In this document: positions 12,990-14,921 of the stretch, piece by piece
Position numbering within the stretch: position 1 is the first letter of the stretch
How the letters are laid out: each line of letters begins with the position of its first letter
DNA from: Sporomusaceae bacterium UBA1887
GTDB lineage: Bacteria; Bacillota; Negativicutes; Sporomusales; DSM-15969
DNA length: 14,921 bases
NCBI GenBank assembly: GCA_002337925.1
Contig: DDHB01000073.1
Span: forward strand, 1-14,921
Reading direction: 5' to 3'
The notes under the pieces: generated by a model
The model's database searches: none
What the model was told of the DNA's origin: nothing
The model's input: the letters and a program-made list of their open reading frames with translations, nothing else
Position numbers and translations under genes: made by a program

Positions 12990-14891
12990 ATGTTCAAGAT
13001 TGCGTTTATTGCGCCAGACAAACAGCTCTTCTTGCAAGGGAAAAAAATCATCCGCGAACTAGGTCTGCAAGATAAAGTAAGTCTTCATCTTGCCAGGCTG
13101 AAGCGAGGTATTCGCCTTGCTAAAACGTTAGAACAGCAAGGAGTTGAAGTAATTGTCTGCCGCGGAGGAACGGCACGGGTAATCATCAAATCGCGTATCC
13201 GCATTCCCGTTGTCGAGATCCCTATTACCGGACAGGATCTTGCCCAAGTTTTTCATGAAGCGAAACGAATTACTGGATTAACCCGCCCCAAAGTAGCCAT
13301 GATGGCCTTTGATAATATGGTATATGATATAGAAATTCTCTCTACCATTCTAGGTATCGATTTGACGATTTACCACCTGGAAAAAACGGAAGATATCCCA
13401 GCCAGAATAGAAGAAGCAGCAACAACCGACGTAGACTTAATCGTTGGTGGCATCAAAACGATTTTGCTCGCAGCTCAAAAAGGTCTGCGAACCCACCTTA
13501 TCCGTTCCGGTGATTTTTCCGTCCGGACAGCTTTTCTCGAAGCCCAGAAGATTCTACTAGCCCGCAAATTTGAAAAAGAGCAGGCTCAAAAATTCAAAGC
13601 CTTGGCGGAGTATTCACTGGAAGGCATTATTAGTATTGATGCAAAAAAAATCGTAACCGTCTTTAATCCCGCTGCCGAAAAGTTATTGAAGCGCCCCTCC
13701 CAGGCCATTATTGGTCAGTTCATCACCGACGTTGTACCCAATCTCGATTTTAATGTTTGCTTTTTGCAAAAACAGCATGTTATCGGGCAAACCCACCGCC
13801 TCGGCAATCTGTGGATTACCCTGAACATTGCACCTATCATTGTCGATGACACAGTGACTGGCGCAATCATTACTTTTCAGGATATCACTCATATTCAGGA
13901 ATTGGAGGCAAAAATCCGCAACGAAGTCCTAGCCAGAAGATTTGTTGCCAAGTATTACTTAACCGATATAATTGGTGCTTCGCCCCAAATCATTGAAAGC
14001 AAGCGCATTGCCCGCGAAATCGCGCAAGTCGAAGCTACTGTGCTGATCTCCGGTGCCTCCGGTACAGGTAAAGAATTATTTGCGCAAAGCATTCACAACG
14101 AAAGCCCCCGAAAAAATGGTCCTTTTGTTGCTGTTAATTGTGCCGCACTGCCTGCAAACTTGCTGGAAAGCGAGCTCTTTGGATATGTGGAAGGTGCTTT
14201 TACAGGTGCAACAAAGAAAGGAAAGCCTGGTTTATTTGAGATGGCTCACCGAGGGACCATCTTCCTTGACGAAATATCTGAAATGGATAAATTTGCGCAA
14301 AGCCGCTTGCTGCGTGTCTTGCAGGAACGACAAGTCATGCGTTTGGGAGACAATAAATACATCCCTGTTGACGTGCGGATAGTTGCTGCCACCAATAAGA
14401 ACTTGCTTGAATTGGTACAGGATAATCAATTCCGGCAGGACCTGTATTACCGTCTAAAGGTATTAACCCTAAAATTGCCTCCCTTACGCACAAGAGCAGG
14501 CGATATCATTCGTCTCGCCTGCCATTTTTTACACTCTTTCAATAATCGCCATCATAAACACCTTAGCCTTACAGCCGATGCTTACGAATATTTAGACGGA
14601 CATGATTGGCCGGGAAATGTCAGAGAACTCATGTATTTTATTGAGCGTTTAGTGATCATTGCCAAAGAAGAAACGATTACTGCAAAAACAATACAAAAGT
14701 ATTGGGAGGATCAGGATTATATTTCTCCTGCAGGCATTACAGATCTCGCACCAGAGAAACACCAAATCTTATCGAGCTTAGCGCAAACCAATTCAAATAT
14801 TACGAAAGCAGCCCAATTGCTGCAAATAGACAGAACAACTTTATACCGCAAACTGAGAAAACATAAAATAGAAGTGCAGAAAACGTATTAG
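12990..14891 (+). CDS. Sigma-54-dependent activator with PrpR_N and PAS domains, regulator of the galactarate operon
   Basis: A 633-residue enhancer-binding protein. Residues 1-190 form a PrpR_N-type sensor domain (FIAPDKQLF, VIVCRGGTA, VVEIPITGQDL, VDLIVGGIKT); 200-305 a PAS domain (LAEYSLEGIISID, FNPAAEKLL, ITFQDITHIQELE); 325-565 the AAA+ sigma-54 interaction domain with Walker A GASGTGKE (355-362), GAFTGA loop (402-407), Walker B FLDE (425-428) and DWPGNVREL (539-547). A Fis-type helix-turn-helix lies at 603-625 (ITKAAQLLQIDRTTLYRKL). All residues needed for ATP use and sigma-54 contact are visible. The start is ATG 12990 with GGAGGG 4 bases upstream. An in-frame ATG at 12915 lies in the palindrome, lacks a ribosome site and would add 25 non-domain residues. 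Divergence from the sigma-54-driven aldarate operon makes it its regulator; the ligand, perhaps galactarate or a metabolite, is inferred. Confidence 0.93.
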   Translation: MFKIAFIAPDKQLFLQGKKIIRELGLQDKVSLHLARLKRGIRLAKTLEQQGVEVIVCRGGTARVIIKSRIRIPVVEIPITGQDLAQVFHEAKRITGLTRPKVAMMAFDNMVYDIEILSTILGIDLTIYHLEKTEDIPARIEEAATTDVDLIVGGIKTILLAAQKGLRTHLIRSGDFSVRTAFLEAQKILLARKFEKEQAQKFKALAEYSLEGIISIDAKKIVTVFNPAAEKLLKRPSQAIIGQFITDVVPNLDFNVCFLQKQHVIGQTHRLGNLWITLNIAPIIVDDTVTGAIITFQDITHIQELEAKIRNEVLARRFVAKYYLTDIIGASPQIIESKRIAREIAQVEATVLISGASGTGKELFAQSIHNESPRKNGPFVAVNCAALPANLLESELFGYVEGAFTGATKKGKPGLFEMAHRGTIFLDEISEMDKFAQSRLLRVLQERQVMRLGDNKYIPVDVRIVAATNKNLLELVQDNQFRQDLYYRLKVLTLKLPPLRTRAGDIIRLACHFLHSFNNRHHKHLSLTADAYEYLDGHDWPGNVRELMYFIERLVIIAKEETITAKTIQKYWEDQDYISPAGITDLAPEKHQILSSLAQTNSNITKAAQLLQIDRTTLYRKLRKHKIEVQKTY

Positions 14892-14921
14892 GCACGCCAA
14901 AAAAGCACGGTATGATAAGAG

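Overview
The window looks like a chromosomal segment of an anaerobic, spore-former-type member of the Firmicutes with an outer membrane (Negativicutes, perhaps Sporomusaceae). This is inference. The supporting signs are strong AGGAGG-type ribosome binding sites with some GTG and TTG starts, a sigma-54 regulatory circuit, and an RTX-type protein, a class normally exported by type I secretion across two membranes. No rRNA or marker gene that would settle the taxon is present.

Left part (1-4130): the 5' part of an RTX-like protein gene runs off the left edge. A metallo-beta-lactamase-fold hydrolase follows on the minus strand. It is divergent from a broken HxlR-type regulator gene, and a clear palindromic operator lies between them. 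Next comes an eroded 1.5-kb stretch with a decayed AAA+/DUF4143 ATPase gene on the minus strand and an intact AraC-type regulator with a C-terminal effector-binding domain. The stretch is bounded on the right by an intact tRNA-Ser(CGA) and on the left by an 11-base copy of that tRNA's 3' end. Both tRNA ends are followed by a similar terminator-like hairpin, so this may be a relic island or a decayed tRNA duplication.

Middle part (4217-8770), all on the minus strand: tadA (tRNA adenosine deaminase) with its own sigma-70 promoter; a MarR regulator - DoxX - LigB-type dioxygenase cluster headed by a perfect 22-bp palindrome resembling the MhqR (quinone/electrophile response) operator; and a pncB-folA pair (nicotinate phosphoribosyltransferase and dihydrofolate reductase) with a promoter and a terminator. 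The folA terminator hairpin contains the -35 box of the marR promoter.

Right part (8771-14891): a galactarate/glucarate catabolic cluster. A GudP/GarP-type MFS transporter, galactarate dehydratase GarD and a DapA-superfamily aldolase/dehydratase run leftwards from a textbook -24/-12 sigma-54 promoter. Divergent from them is a sigma-54-dependent activator with PrpR_N, PAS, AAA+ and Fis-type HTH domains. A 60-bp near-perfect palindrome containing two CAACRATTGTTG sites 20 bp apart lies about 75 bp upstream of the sigma-54 element and is the likely activator site. The expected route is uptake of the aldarate, dehydration by GarD to 5-keto-4-deoxyglucarate, then cleavage or decarboxylating dehydration by the DapA-like enzyme. 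The final steps are not in the window.
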